From: Mesostigma viride
Lineage: Eukaryota; Streptophyta; Mesostigmatophyceae; Mesostigmatales; Mesostigmataceae
NCBI GenBank assembly: GCA_009746045.1
Contig: RPFO01000213.1
Location: 7,124,109 to 7,188,108, forward strand
Length of the DNA: 64,000 bases
Direction: 5' to 3'
Shown: one piece after another, positions 24,871 through 36,228 of the stretch
Layout of the letters: every line of letters begins with the position of its first letter
Numbering within the stretch: position 1 is the stretch's first letter
The notes under the pieces: generated by a model
The model's database searches: none
Told to the model about the DNA's origin: nothing
What the model saw: the letters and a program-made list of their open reading frames with translations, nothing else
Translations under genes and position numbers: made by a program

Positions 24871-26110
24871 TCATAGGGGAACCCCAGGTGAGGGTCCTGT
24901 CTGCACAGCATTCAGCCTACTAGGGGTAGCTGAGGGGATTCGTCCTGACGAGGGGCGAATAGGAGCACGCTGAGGGGTACGAGGAGGGCGAGCATCGGGA
25001 TGAGGGGGAGCACCAGAAAGGAACTTGGGGCAATCACGTTTAAGATGACCTACTTCCTTACAATGATAGCATGTAATAAGAGACACATCAAGAGCAGAGA
25101 GGTCGGTCACGCAAATATCATCTAACTCTTCTACATTATTAGGAGTTTTCTTCCTCAGGGGTAATGCTCATATTATTGATACGGGAACGGGTAGGAAGAG
25201 GAGTGGTGAAGAAATCTGCTACACGTAATAAATGCTGTCGCACATGCTTGAGGGGTAAGTCAGTAAAGCGGTAGGCGGAGAACTGGCGTTTCACTTCACG
25301 TACGTAGCAGAGGTCTATACTGAGGCCTTGCAAGAAGCGAGCACGGACTTCTGCGCCCGACAGATCCCTAATGCGCACCATCTGCATGGGCCCCTTCATG
25401 TATTCCCCAAAGGACTTAGTACCCTGCTGCAGAGTGCCAAAGGCTAATCTATCCTGCCAATCTGCATCAGGAGGAACAAGATGGCTCTCTAATCTCTTAA
25501 ACAGTTCTGCTACAGAGTTAGGATATGCATGGGAGGCCAAGGATTCACACTGAATGAGGGTTGCAAGCTCAGAGGTAATGCAGGTGGTAAGATAATGAGG
25601 GACCAACACGGCATCAGGGAGACGCCATCTATTATGATTTTGCCACGACTCTGTGTTTTGAGTCAGCAGCATATAATAACTTTTATTATAATAAAAGTGA
25701 AAAACTGTTGAGGCATGGTAGACTTGACATCTAGTTTAGGAAGGTTAGCAAAGAGGGGAAGAGCAGGGGGCTTATATCGAGGATGGGAAGGATCAGATCT
25801 ACCAATCGGGCCACTGTCTTCCACTGCTACATACGAGGGATAGAAGAAAGGGAGAGGAAAGGTTTTGGATGAAGGTCTATAGACAGGGCCACCGTTTCAG
25901 GCTGGTGCCCATAATAGGAGAAGGGGACAGTATAGGGTTCACGAAGGGAGGAATAGGCAAAATGATCATAATTTCTGTCATCCAGGGGCATGGTGCTTAA
26001 ATCACTATTAACTTCTAGCTCTGCTACACGGGAAGGAACCTGGGCAGCCTCGTAGGCCGTGTCAGGGTAGGACCAAGAAGCAGGAGGATGAAAGGGAACT
26101 GCACTAGGGC
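24871..26110 (-). pseudogene. Ty3-type Gag, decayed (capsid and zinc knuckle)
   Basis: On the minus strand, 25672-25139 encodes a capsid-like region (LIQCESLASHAYPNSVAEL, SHLVPPDADWQDRLAFG, LKHVRQHLLRVADFF). It aligns with the intact element's Gag (LHCESVASRTYPRTVEEL, KLVPPDYKLHERLAFG, KIQQYLLQVSDVIA). After a frameshift, 25110-24871 has the CCHC zinc knuckle CYHCKEVGHLKRDCP. An upstream N-terminal remnant extends to about 26110. Gag would form the particle and package element RNA; this copy is dead. Confidence 0.75.
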
Positions 26111-28428
26111 GACCAGAAGGGCCTACTACAGGGTGTTACGTCGCGTAACAATCTGTTACTGTTACGGACGTAAATTAGGTCCTTTGCCTCAGTCGTTCCT
26201 GGGTTTACGTTTAGCTTGTACTGTTGGACAGTGCCGTCGTCCCGGTACCGTGGTGCAATTGGCGCCGTGCCGCGTACTTTAGTAGTGGTCCTTATCCTTC
26301 GTGTAGAATGTAGTGGACCAGCGTGAATTTGTGCATCTGAAGGCGAGGGCCATGTCGGCCCGAGCATGCTGGACCGTTGGTGATCATTTATGCACGTCCT
26401 ACCCCCCGTGTTGGCACTCGGCATGTGTTAATGAATGACACATATAGCTAGGGTCATGGCAGTGTAGTAGTGTTTCCTTTGTTATCCCGGAGTAAACGGT
26501 TTTTGGTTGAATGGCCTATGGCATATTACAGTCGTACTTATGTTAATGCATTGAGATCCAGATCGTCACGTTCGTCTTTCGCACAGTGATTAATTAACTC
26601 TTCAACCGTTCTCGCGCCGTTTTCGTGGTACCAGTTGAAGTCCTACCACTCTAACGGACTGAGTTTGTGCGCCTATGTACCAGGCGCCGCGCCAATAATA
26701 ATTTAACGGTCAGACCTGGGGGGATCGAAAGATCTAGCTAGACGTCAGCTTTCCGTAGAGCACTTCAGACCGTACTTTGGACACCTGGCCAGGGAGATAT
26801 GCTTGAGCAAAGTTAGTTAGGGGGGTACCATGGTCCAACGGGACCGACGTGCAGGAAAAATATTGACGCGCACTGCTATGGCGGTGCAAAGAACTGACTG
26901 GTACGAGAGAATGGCTTGACGTATTGGACCCAAATTTTGTGGGCATGATCCTTAGACTAGATCCTAAAAATTTAATATCCCTAGCCATGGAAGGTTCGGA
27001 GATGCGTAGATGGGTCTCGGGGTGCTGGTCGGCGCAGCAAATGATGTTAGCGGCCAGGCAGTGATGGTGCGAGTGCTGCATGTTGCTAGGCCGAATCTTC
27101 CCAGACATCTGCGCATCGATCAATTTAGTACGTTGTTCCCAACAAGATTTATTTGCATTGGCAGCCAGTAAAGGCTCGAGGCTACGTCCATTACTCTGGC
27201 GTGCTGGCTCGCGCAAGAAAGGTAATCTGCTGTACCGACCTGGTACGTTCTAGCCTCCAAGTGTGTTCTATTAGCCGTATATAGTTGTATTATCGTTTAA
27301 AGCTAATATCAGAGTTATTACCGAGGGGTTGTGATTGTCTTTTTGTTGTTTTGCTGCCTGTACGCATCGGCTTGTCATGGTTGGGGAATACCATCAGGTC
27401 AAGCAGATTTTGGACCATGTTTGGTCACCGTTAGCTGATGCTGCAACGGAAATAGCGAGGTAACGATTGTTATCGGTCACTAATATGGTAACGTTGATTA
27501 CCCAATGCTTTTCCTTGGTCAAGCACCCCGAGACAAGTTCTTTTCTGACCAGTGTTAGGCGTGGCTTCTTGTTTTGCTGGCCAACGCCAACCTTCTTGTT
27601 TTGCATCCATTGCATGTGAAAATCGTGGAGAGACCCATAACCTGTTTGCATGGAAGCATTATACCAACTTATTAATTCCTATTATTTTCTTCATTGTTTC
27701 CAAGAGCATAGAGGTGTTTTGTCGTTGATTGGGTGTGTTAGTAATGTAGCTCCTTGCCACCCTTTGTACGCGCGCTTTAGGCCTTACACCTGATATGAGC
27801 CTTACACCTATTGTATAGCATGAGCTTGTGTCTTATATGCTGGACATGGTGTTGGCATTGCTTTTGTGGCCATCTAGTTGTTGTTTTGTGCCACTTTGGG
27901 ATAGGAAACCTATACGGCAGTTCTAGCAACCGTCCCAAATAGATTGCACCGTTATAACGGTCTGAGCTATTTTGGGCTGTTTGCTAGCTAGCATGTGCAG
28001 TTCTGTGACATTTCATGCTGTGAATGCATTGATGGCATGCCTGTGATCCTAATAAACTGCCTTTAATTAAAAGGCCAGGGCCACCTGATTTGTGTAAATG
28101 GTCTATAATGCATTATATATGTCTCCAACCCCATGTGCACCGTACCCCCCTGGGGAGGGTGCTATTTATAGCACGCATGGGGCATGGATATGTGACCAAC
28201 CACATTACCCCAACTTTATTCAACATAAAAGCATGCTTGGTTCCAAGGGTGGGCCAGAAAATGTTTTTAGGCTAGATACTCTCAGGCGCACAAAGATACC
28301 CAAACTCAGTCCGTTCTGGTGGTTCCAGTCCAGACGGTTGAAGAGTTAAGTAGAGGCGGCCTCACTAACTTAGGTAGTATTAGACGTGGGTTAGGTAGAG
28401 GAGGAGGTAGAGAGCAGAGCCGCAACAA
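26110..28428. other. Stretch without a supported gene; possible LTR start at 26132
   Basis: At 26132 the plus strand reads TGTTACGTCGCGTAACAAT..., which resembles the start of the chromovirus LTR (TGTTACGG...CGTAACAAT) and lies where the minus-strand Gag remnant ends. No matching LTR end was found. A 160-codon minus ORF at 26734-27216 has no recognisable domain. A CCTTTTAATTAAAGGC-type palindrome lies at 28060-28076. Nothing else stands out. Confidence 0.35.
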
Positions 28429-28441
28429 TGGTATCGGAGGA
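28429..28441 (+). promoter_or_regulatory. Putative retroelement primer-binding site
   Basis: TGGTATCGGAGGA follows CGCAACA, the usual end of an LTR. It resembles the TGGTATCAGAG primer site used with initiator tRNA-Met, and the TGGTAATCGGAGG after the chromovirus 5' LTR at 36211. The LTR itself was not delimited. Confidence 0.4.
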
Positions 28442-30072
28442 ATTTTAGGTAGTGAACGTGACGGAGATCCCCTGCAAAACCCTGCATAAACTCTAGTTGT
28501 AGACCTTCTCCTTTCTTATGTTATGATTGCTGTCGCCGGGTGGTTGGTTGTCCCCCCCCTCCGCAGCCGTCATGTCTACTCCTACCCCTTTTGTGGAGCC
28601 CCTGCCTTATGCCTACGGCTCCTGATCCTAAGCTGTATCATGAGAGTCTTCCGGGTCGTTGGGTCTCCCGAGCTAGCTATCTGGGTGGCCGTATTCACTC
28701 TGCCCTGCCGGCGGACCGCGCAGCTCTGGTTCGGGCAGCTCTTTTCGGAGTCTCCTGGTATGGTCCGGATCCGCAGAGCCAGCAGTTGGTCGTCCACAGC
28801 TTCGACGATGCTGGGCACTGCGTCCTTGGGTGTGGGCCCCGTTGCCCCGCTCAATTGGCCAGATAGATGCCGTACTCCAGGGCCCCATGGTCTTTTCTTA
28901 CCTTTCTACCCCTGTGGGGCGCGCTTGCCTCAGGGAGATTTTCCAGTGGCTCCCGGCCGAGGGGGATGCAGAGATAGATGATAATCCTTGCGACCTCCCA
29001 GTTCGGGCCGTAGAATTTATGGAGATAGCGGATCAGTCCTCGGAGTCCTCCCCCTACGCCGGCGCCTCCTCGGTATGCGCGCCGCTGGATGTGCCCTACA
29101 CGTACCTGGTGTATCCCCCCTCATGCAGTCACCGCCTCCTCGGAGTCTGAGGGTCCGCCGGCACCGTCCCTGGTCCCTTCCTCACCGGCGTCGGTCCTTT
29201 CGTCACGTCACGGGTCCTTCGGGCAGGAACCTACTCAGAGTGCGGACCCATGCAGCGACTGCCAACCTGGCGGTTACGGTGTCCGCCATGCAGGCGCAGA
29301 TTCAGTCGCTCGTCTCCGCATTCGGGACATTTATGGTGGCGTGGCAGACGTCCTCCGGCGTGGGTCCCGGCTCTGCCATCGCGCCTGGTGTTGTTCCTGC
29401 TGCTGCGGCTGTTGCTCCTCCGCCTACCGCTACCTCTGTGACTGTGGTCGACCCGCCTGCGCCTCAGCGCGAGTCCTCTATTGCAGCTGTTGCGCCTGCT
29501 GTCGCCGCTCCCGGGCCTTCCCAGGCTCCCGTGCAGCCAGCGCGGGGATTCTTAATTTGCAGTGATATCCTAGCGGTCTTCCCAGGCTCTGGGAGGGCGG
29601 CCCTCCTCAGAGGGTCCCGGTTCCGGATTGGAGCCTTGACGGTAACCAGTCCTACGTTGGCGCGCCTCCCCCTACGGATCCCGTGTTCAACATGTGGCCT
29701 TCGGGTGTGCCCCCGTTGGAGGCCTCGTCGTCCTCCTCGGCAGCAGGCCCGCCACGGTCTACGGTGGCGTCGGCTCCCTCTGCGCCCGCGCTCGTTCCTA
29801 CCCCTGGTCCGGCTCCTGCCCCTCCGGGCACTCGCACACTGGCTACGGTTGTCAGGACCAGCGACGCTGATCTGCGAGCTCTCCGCGCTGCCGACTCTGT
29901 CAGGGAGTTGGCCCAAGGTGATCGGGATCGCGCCCCTTTCGTTGACAGTGCATCAAACTCCTGAGTCGCGGGATTCGGCAGTTCCAGGGTATGGTATGTC
30001 GGTGGGTGAGTGCCGCCAATGCGATCTCCCGCGTGCTGCCCAGGAGCTTTCCCTTACCCATATGTCCTACGG

Positions 30073-30080
30073 GTTTTCGC
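30073..30080. repeat. hAT target-site duplication, left copy
   Basis: GTTTTCGC, identical to 31388-31395. Confidence 0.85.
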
Positions 30081-31387
30081 CAGTGAACAGCCATACGGCG
30101 TATAATACGCCGTATGGCGCGTATTATACGCCATACGCAAGATTTCCGTATGAAAATGGGGAAAAAAATACGCACTGCGTATTTTTTGCGTATTTTTTGC
30201 GTATTGCGTATTTTTGCGTATTTTTTGCGTATATGAACCGCGTTCGAAGTAGCTTCTGGCATCATTTTGGACGGCACGTGGAGCCGGAACTAGACTGTAT
30301 CTAGGCGACCTGGAACTCCGCGACAAATAAACGACATGCAGGTGCCAAGCTGGCCGTGCATATGTACGACTGTACGTGCATTGCTGCAGATTGCTGCGTG
30401 TCGGACTAGGGTCTAGGAGACGAAGGACGAGGAAATTAGGTGACGAAGTTATGTTGTCTGCCAACAAGGGCGCGCATCTGGCACCTAACATTTAATCGTA
30501 GCACAATTGACATCCAGGCACCATGGCTAGCGACGGTGATGGTGTGGGTCTATGGAACACGATGATGACTGGGCCGACGAGATGCAGGCCGTATTCGAGA
30601 CTGTCTGGACACACATCGTGAAAGAACAGACTCTCAACAAGAAAGGGCAGCCGACAGGTAACTACAAGCTAAGTGACGTGCACACTTTTGGATGCAAAAT
30701 TCTCGGGTTCTACCACCCGAGCAAGGCTAGCACCCGCCATATCATGGGCGCTACGTACGTACGCGAAGGAGGCAAGAGTGAGCGAGTGCAAGAGGCCGCC
30801 GGAGGCATTACGTCGCAGGCTGCGGGGTATTTGGTGTGACTCGCGATGCACATAAATGCCTTATTTAGCCATGCAGGCTGCTGCTAGCCAGCCACCGTAC
30901 CATATGTGTTAATGGTTTAGGGAAGCTGGGTCGGGTTGCTGGCATGCATGGTATCCTGCACGCTACCCACATTGTTGGCAGCCCGTATGGATTCTTGCTT
31001 CATGTAGATCAATATTGCACATGGTGGCCTACCACGAGTAGGCAAGTTGTCTGTTTCTGGCACAATGTCTTATTACTTTTGGCAAGTTGGCCGACTGACC
31101 GTGTGCTATTTACAGACATTATTAATAACAACAGATGTACAATGCTTGTATTTGTAGGCATGCAGCGACGGCAACGGCAATATTATGTGATGATGTGGCA
31201 AGTGGTGTTGCAAGAACACAAAAAAAACATGCCTGATTGGTCAGAATGTTGAAGAACCCCCTGAACCATGCAAAAAACAGCATTTTCAAGAGTCCCCGTA
31301 TGATTTGCGTATTATACCCCGTATGGCGTATTATACACCATACCCATGGGCCCCGTATGATTGCGTATTGCGTATGGCTGTACACTG
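30081..31387. mobile_element. Non-autonomous hAT-type transposon (1307 bp)
   Basis: Termini are CAGTGAACAGCCATACG and the inverse of CAGTGTACAGCCATACG (16 of 17 match), flanked by the 8-bp duplication GTTTTCGC. An 8-bp target duplication and CAGTG ends are hallmarks of the hAT superfamily. Both subterminal regions are packed with CGTATTATACGCC-like and GCGTATTTTTT-like repeats (30095-30235; 31305-31380), as expected for transposase-binding sites. No hAT transposase (DDE or dimerisation domain) is encoded. Removing the element and one target copy restores an open frame in the host gag-like gene. Confidence 0.85.
30552..30839 (+). CDS. Unknown 95-residue ORF inside the hAT element
   Basis: ATG 30552 to stop 30837-30839. 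The product begins MEHDDDWADEMQAVFETVW, is mixed charged, and has NKKGQPTGNYKLSDV and HIMGATYVREGGKSERVQ. I do not recognise it. An ATG 29 bp upstream in a better context (ACCATGG, 30523) opens a different, shorter frame. It could be captured host sequence or a remnant of a transposase N-terminus. Confidence 0.3.
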   Translation: MEHDDDWADEMQAVFETVWTHIVKEQTLNKKGQPTGNYKLSDVHTFGCKILGFYHPSKASTRHIMGATYVREGGKSERVQEAAGGITSQAAGYLV

Positions 31388-31395
31388 GTTTTCGC
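31388..31395. repeat. hAT target-site duplication, right copy
   Basis: GTTTTCGC, identical to 30073-30080. Confidence 0.85.
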
Positions 31396-32075
31396 AAGTG
31401 TGCAGGGCGCCGCGGGACCGCAATCTCCCGATTGACACGGACAGGCCCCCCTTCGACATGGTGATTTTGGCTGACCCAGTGTTTCAGGGTGAAATTTTAG
31501 TGCGCCGCGTTCTCTACCGCTGGGCTAGGCGTCATAACGACGTGGGCACTCACGGCGGTTACCAGTGGGCTTATCCTCCGCCGAGTCTGGGCATCATGGC
31601 TTCGGATGCCCTTATACTGTAGAGTACCCCGTCGCGCCCGGTGCGACCTATGCGGCGGTGCACTTACAGCCTGCCCTAGAGTGGGATGCCCGCCGTCCGG
31701 TGCCTCTTCCGGCCTGGTCAGGGCTTGGACGCCCGTGGACACCCTCCTCCGAGGGCTAGTGAGTACTCTTGAGACCTTCGGGTCGCGTCAGTGCGCACGC
31801 CGGTGGCGGGCTCGCGAGATCCGGCACATCCGACTGTGGCCTGCCAACGTGGAGCCGCTGCTGGACCTGTTCTTCCCCACGGGTCTGCGCAACCGGATTC
31901 GGTATCATCGCCTCTTCCTTCGGGTACTCTGCATGCTGGCTGTTGAGCCTTTCCTTCGCGGCTTTTCGCCTGCGGTTTTCTGGACTGGGGTAGGGGTCAG
32001 GTGGTCCTCACCCAGCACCGGGGTACTACAGTACTGGGCCTTCCTGGGCCTCTTTCCTGACGGCGTTTGGAGTTA

Positions 32076-33170
32076 ACGCCAAGCGCATTGGCGTGTTCCT
32101 GATTCGGCATATCTCTGCGATTCCAGCGGCACCGGAACGAGTTCATTCCGACAAGTATCAAGAAAGTTATGGCGTTCCGACTTCCCGGTCGCGCGCGAGC
32201 GCGAGCCGGCTGTTCTTCTAAGTCGGGCGTGAATAAATGCCGACGACATATGATGGGGTCGACAGTAATTCCTGGGCTGACAGGAATTAGGTGCTGAACC
32301 TACGACAGTATTGGAATAATACGTCGTACGCAGGAAATAGGAACCTTAACCTGTGGTCTGTTGGTACCGCAGGCTTAGTCCTGGACTTCTAGGTGCAGAT
32401 GCAATAATCACTGTGGTGACTGTACTCTGTGGTCACTGTGCCTGTATACGTATGGCAGACCTACGTACTGTATAGGATCTGGGCGCTGTACAGGTTGTGA
32501 ATACTGTACCGGGAGTGTTAATACTGAGCAGGCCTCCTAGGCTGCTCAGGACTAGCAAAGCACAGTGCACAAGTATATAAAGAATAGGCCAGTGCCAATT
32601 GGGCATCTCTTGCGAGCCCGCCTCACGTGTGTTGCCTTGACTTGGCAAACTCGTGTCTAAGCCTCACTTGTGTCTGAGCGCTGTAACATTATCCAATTTT
32701 AACAAAGCTCCGTTCTAACCACATTCACACATTGCTGTGCACATTGCAACCATATCCTTATACATTGCGTTTAAAAACGTTAACTTTTGGGCCGGTGTGC
32801 ATGTTCCTCACGGTAGACAGGCATGACAATGCTGATGATATGTGGCTCATTACCATGCATATCTGGATGTTCTGCTGGCCACGCGTGGTACCAATTCCAG
32901 ACTGATGGCAACTAGATAGTGGGCCTTATAGGGAAATCTTTTCGTTACAGGAAAGAGGTGTCAAGTATGACAATTGGAAGGCCCCCCCACTGGGAATCCA
33001 CATGTTCCGAGTCCATTCAGCTGTGTTGTTAGCCACATCCTGCCCCGGGGAGATGCATCATGGACCACCGCTATCGCGTAACGGGTGTTACGCAGTGAAT
33101 ATTGACTTACCTCAATATGCTCCGCTCTGGTTCTGTTTGATGTCTTAGCTCTCAGTGCATCTGAATCATC
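32076..33170. other. Stretch without a supported gene
   Basis: No reading frame with recognisable composition. It holds the presumed 5' untranslated region of the PLE (up to 33170), whose 5' end I could not delimit. Confidence 0.35.
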
Positions 33171-34748
33171 ATGAAACACCTTATGACTTTCTGGCATGCT
33201 CTTACCCTCCACAGAATACGGCAATCCAGTGGCATTGATTACCGGAAGTACACTGCTATTTCTCGGCAGTTCCCCTATCGTATCTCCTCACAGGCATGGC
33301 GGAAGCGTTGTCGCATCAACACGCGCCATAACCATCACTGCAAGGATGACCATACTCTACGTCGCCTCCGGCGCTTACAGCGCACGCATTTGTCGCTTAC
33401 CAACTCCACTCGCCCACACCCCGTAAGCACCCGTCGCGTCATTTATGCCATTTACAACCGCAAGTACCCTCAGCGTATCTACGTTGGCCAGACGCAACGG
33501 GATGCCTGGACGCGTTTTCAGGAACATGTCCGAGCGGCACGCCGCCTTCATATTGGCCGCCCTGCCGCCAACGACGACACCCCCCTACATGGCGCCATGG
33601 CCCAATACGGGTGGTGGGATTGGCGAGTCGTCCCCTTGGAACATGTCCCCGGCACCTTTACCGGCGCCGCTTTTCGCAAAGCCGCAGGGCATCGGGAAAC
33701 GTTTTGGAAACGAATGTTACATGCATTTCTGCCCCACGGTTTTTGCATTGAAGGCAAGAGTTTCAAAGCTCGGTCTCGCCGCCGCCCACCTCCCCTCCGT
33801 CCCCGCCCTCTTATGTTCATCCGTGCCTGGCGTCTGAAGCACAATCTCCACCCATATCGCCCCTATCCCCCCAACGTCACCCCGGCCCCTCCACCTTCCA
33901 CACATGTGTCCACCGATCCTTCCCTTTACTCCACCAGTCTCCGCTGCTTACGTCACATGTCTCGGCTTATGCAACGCGGCAACTTTCATGCATCCTATCT
34001 CGAAGCCTGCAGCTTGAAGAAGCTTACCAGCTTACACATTGCCGTCGGGTCGTGCTCCCCAGCTGATCTGCAAGTCCCCCGCTCCCATGCCACTAGTCTG
34101 CGAGGCCTTCTCTCACGTATCATTCGGCACCGTGTCAATGGGAATGCAGATGCACTGCGTCCGCGCCGTTTACTGATCTCACCTTTCATTCATGCTGCGA
34201 TGGATGAGCTGTGTTTGCCACACATTCTGCATTTGCCGCAAGTGCAGGCTGCGATGCCGCTCGTGGTGCGCAACACTTTCGGCACTCCCATTGCCGCCTG
34301 GCATTACTCTCCCACCTTGGGACAAATGGTTTTCAGCAACGGGAAGGTCAGCCGCGATACAACGCCCACCGAGCTGGCCACCATCTTGGCAGGGCCCTGC
34401 CCCTGCCAACAACAACGGTATTTCAAGTACCTTGATCCCACCTCACAGCACGTCATGACCGCTGACCTCAGCATCCTGCCGAGCCACACGCTTGTAGACC
34501 TTTTTGCCAAAGGCACCAAGTTTCGGCCGTGGGTCCAGCGCACGTGTGCCAAAGAGGTGAATGCACTGCTCTCCACATCACTACGCAAATTCTGCAATGC
34601 CATGAGCACGGACCTACAGCTTGCTCCCCTTGCCATGGAACCATGGTTTCGCGCCGTCATGCACGAATGCAATGCACGTCTCACCAGGCTTGGTTACCGT
34701 CTCCAGCAGGTCCACCGCACCACCTGCATGGCTCAACACCACAGATAA
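33171..34748 (+). pseudogene. Penelope-like element ORF, part 1: N-terminal GIY-YIG nuclease
   Basis: From ATG 33171, 525 codons. Residues about 88-200 form a GIY-YIG nuclease: VIYAIY (90-95), RIYVGQT (102-108; Y104, G106), R115 and H119 (DAWTRFQEHV), and a later HRETFWKRMLHAFLPHGF block that supplies the usual Glu. In PLEs this domain nicks target DNA to prime reverse transcription. It normally lies at the C-terminus; an N-terminal position marks the Naiad/Chlamys type. The middle (residues 200-490) has no recognised motif and is basic and proline-rich. The frame ends at 34748, and the RT continues in the +1 frame from about 34700. One indel therefore already breaks this copy, apart from the LTR-element insertion. 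Confidence 0.8.
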
Positions 34749-35594
34749 AGCACTTCTTGACCACTTCAAGCAGGACTTTATCATCACGTGTGTTGACAAG
34801 AGTGCCAACAACTTTGCTTTTATATGCAAGAAGCACTACCTTGCTACCTTGCAACACGAGTTGGCGTCCAGCCCTACCTATGTTCAGCGTGCACAGTCCA
34901 CCGCCAGTATCACTGCTGCTCATCGGGCTTTTCTGCACAGCCAAAACATTTTTGCTCGGGCATTCCTTAAGCGGCAGCGACGCGCCACCACCACTACGTT
35001 CCCCTATCTGTATCTCACTCTTAAGCTGCACAAAACTCCTGTTGCTTTGCGCACCATTGCTGCGTCGCATTCAGCCCCACTGATGCCTCTCTCGAAACTC
35101 ATCTGCCATGCTTTGAATGCTCTTCTCCCCGAAGCCAATGCATTATGGGTGGAGGTGCTGTCGAATGCCGGGTATGAATGCGCTGGTAGTTGGATCGTCA
35201 TAGACTCAGCCCAAGTACGCCTACTACGCCTTGCCGCCCTTAGCCGTTCTAAGACAGCAGCAGAGAAACGTATACCTATGCCCATAGCCACCTATGATTT
35301 CACCACTCTATATACCACACTAGATTTGCACGATTTGAAAGCTCGTTTAGATAGCCTCCTTACTCGTCTGTATGCACGTAGGCCTCACGGGCGCAACCAC
35401 CTGCACGTGCGTGTTTCTCAGACCAAGCCCACGGCAACGTGGCTCTCAGGGATCGCGGCAGGTGCTATCGTGCGGGATGGTTATAATTATATTATCACGA
35501 AGGCTGACCTTGTTCATTGGATCTCTTATCTTGTTGATAACACCTTCATCTGTTTTGCGGGTGATGTATACCAACAAGCTATCGGCATCCCTAT
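34700..35594 (+). pseudogene. Penelope-like element ORF, part 2: RT fingers and start of palm
   Basis: Shifted +1 relative to the nuclease part. RT blocks in order: VDKSANNFAFICKKHYL, YLYLTLKLHKTPVALRTIAA (RT2-like, with R), PLSKLICHALNALLP, then the first palm motif YDFTTLYTTLD (catalytic Asp within DFTTLYT). The frame is cut at IGIP by the chromovirus 5' LTR at 35595. The missing continuation lies at 47003. The enzyme would copy element RNA into DNA at the nick made by the GIY-YIG domain. Confidence 0.85.
35590..35594. repeat. Target-site duplication of the chromovirus, left copy
   Basis: CCTAT, repeated at 46998-47002 directly after the 3' LTR. Five-bp duplications are usual for Ty3/Gypsy integrases. 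Confidence 0.92.
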
Positions 35595-36209
35595 TGTTAC
35601 GGCCCTAACCCATGTTTGGGCGTAACAATTCCTAAAATAAATTAGTTTGGTCAGTCGAAAGTCATTTTGATATTGTTTGAGACTTTCGATAGTTATTATG
35701 TTAGATTCGGGGACTTGGCCGAGTTATTCCATCACCCGGCCCAGGTACCCGTGGCTTTGCTTTCGGTTTGGTGTGTTACTGGTCTGTACCCGGGACTGCC
35801 AGGTACCGGGTGCCAGACTGGCGGATACTATGTACATCTACGGCTGATATTAATTGCAGGCTGCGCTAGAGGTTCGGCCCCCAGCCGACCCGCTGGCATG
35901 CACGCCGTCTTGGACAAATGTCGTAGGTGACAATGGCTTCCTATCTTTGGTTTGGAATAAAATCGACTTGAGTAAAACTCGTCTGCCGAACCAGGGGTCA
36001 AATCTGGGCTGCACTAACGCCCTTCGTGCATTCCATGTATATGCATAATTTATCTAGTTGTGCATTCAGGGCCTAGCTAGTAATTCCGCGTACTAGCTAG
36101 AATTCAGGGCTACATTCACGTAGTCCGGGCGGATAGCAGATTCCGAGTTTATTCAGGCGTAACCCACGCTAGACTAGGGTCTTTCAGAGCCGCTGGGCGG
36201 CTCGTAACA
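35595..36209 (+). repeat. Chromovirus 5' LTR (615 bp)
   Basis: Starts TGTTACGG and ends CGTAACA (TG...CA), with a short inverted repeat at its ends (TGTTACG/CGTAACA). It matches 46382-46997 except for one substitution and one 1-bp indel near 36190-36197. It should hold the promoter and poly(A) signal; an AATAAA lies at about 35957, and its use is unproven. Confidence 0.97.
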
Positions 36210-36210
36210 C

Positions 36211-36228
36211 TGGTAATCGGAGGATTCG
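36211..36228 (+). promoter_or_regulatory. Putative primer-binding site
   Basis: TGGTAATCGGAGGATTCG starts one base after the LTR; TGG pairs with a tRNA CCA end. The donor tRNA was not identified. It resembles TGGTATCGGAGGA at 28429. Confidence 0.6.

Larger units (their letters stand above)
28571..32075 (+). pseudogene. Gag-like retroelement gene, broken and interrupted by hAT
   Basis: An ATG at 28571 begins MSTPTPFVEPLPYAYGS, then frameshifts. Successive frames give SLPGRWVSRASYLGGRIHSA (to 28866), SYLSTPVGRACLREIFQWLP (28830-29150), an Ala/Pro-rich segment with TVSAMQAQIQSLVSAFGTF (about 29210-29560), and VFNMWPSGVPPLEASSSSSA (29680-29964). The frame of SYGFSPV at 30080 is continued after the hAT element by VCRAPRDRN...TDRPPFDMVILADPVFQGE (31396-31622). 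A further frame (31606-32076) contains LWPANVEPLLDLFFPTGLRN. Position after a primer-binding site suggests Gag, but no zinc knuckle, protease or RT was found, so the family is unclear. Several frameshifts show it is dead. Confidence 0.45.

Noticed and set aside
26734..27216. 160-codon minus-strand ORF
   Set aside because: No recognisable domain or neighbour; left as unsupported.
36211..36228. Assignment of the primer site to a specific tRNA
   Set aside because: The complement does not fit standard T-arm positions well and no host tRNA is available for comparison.
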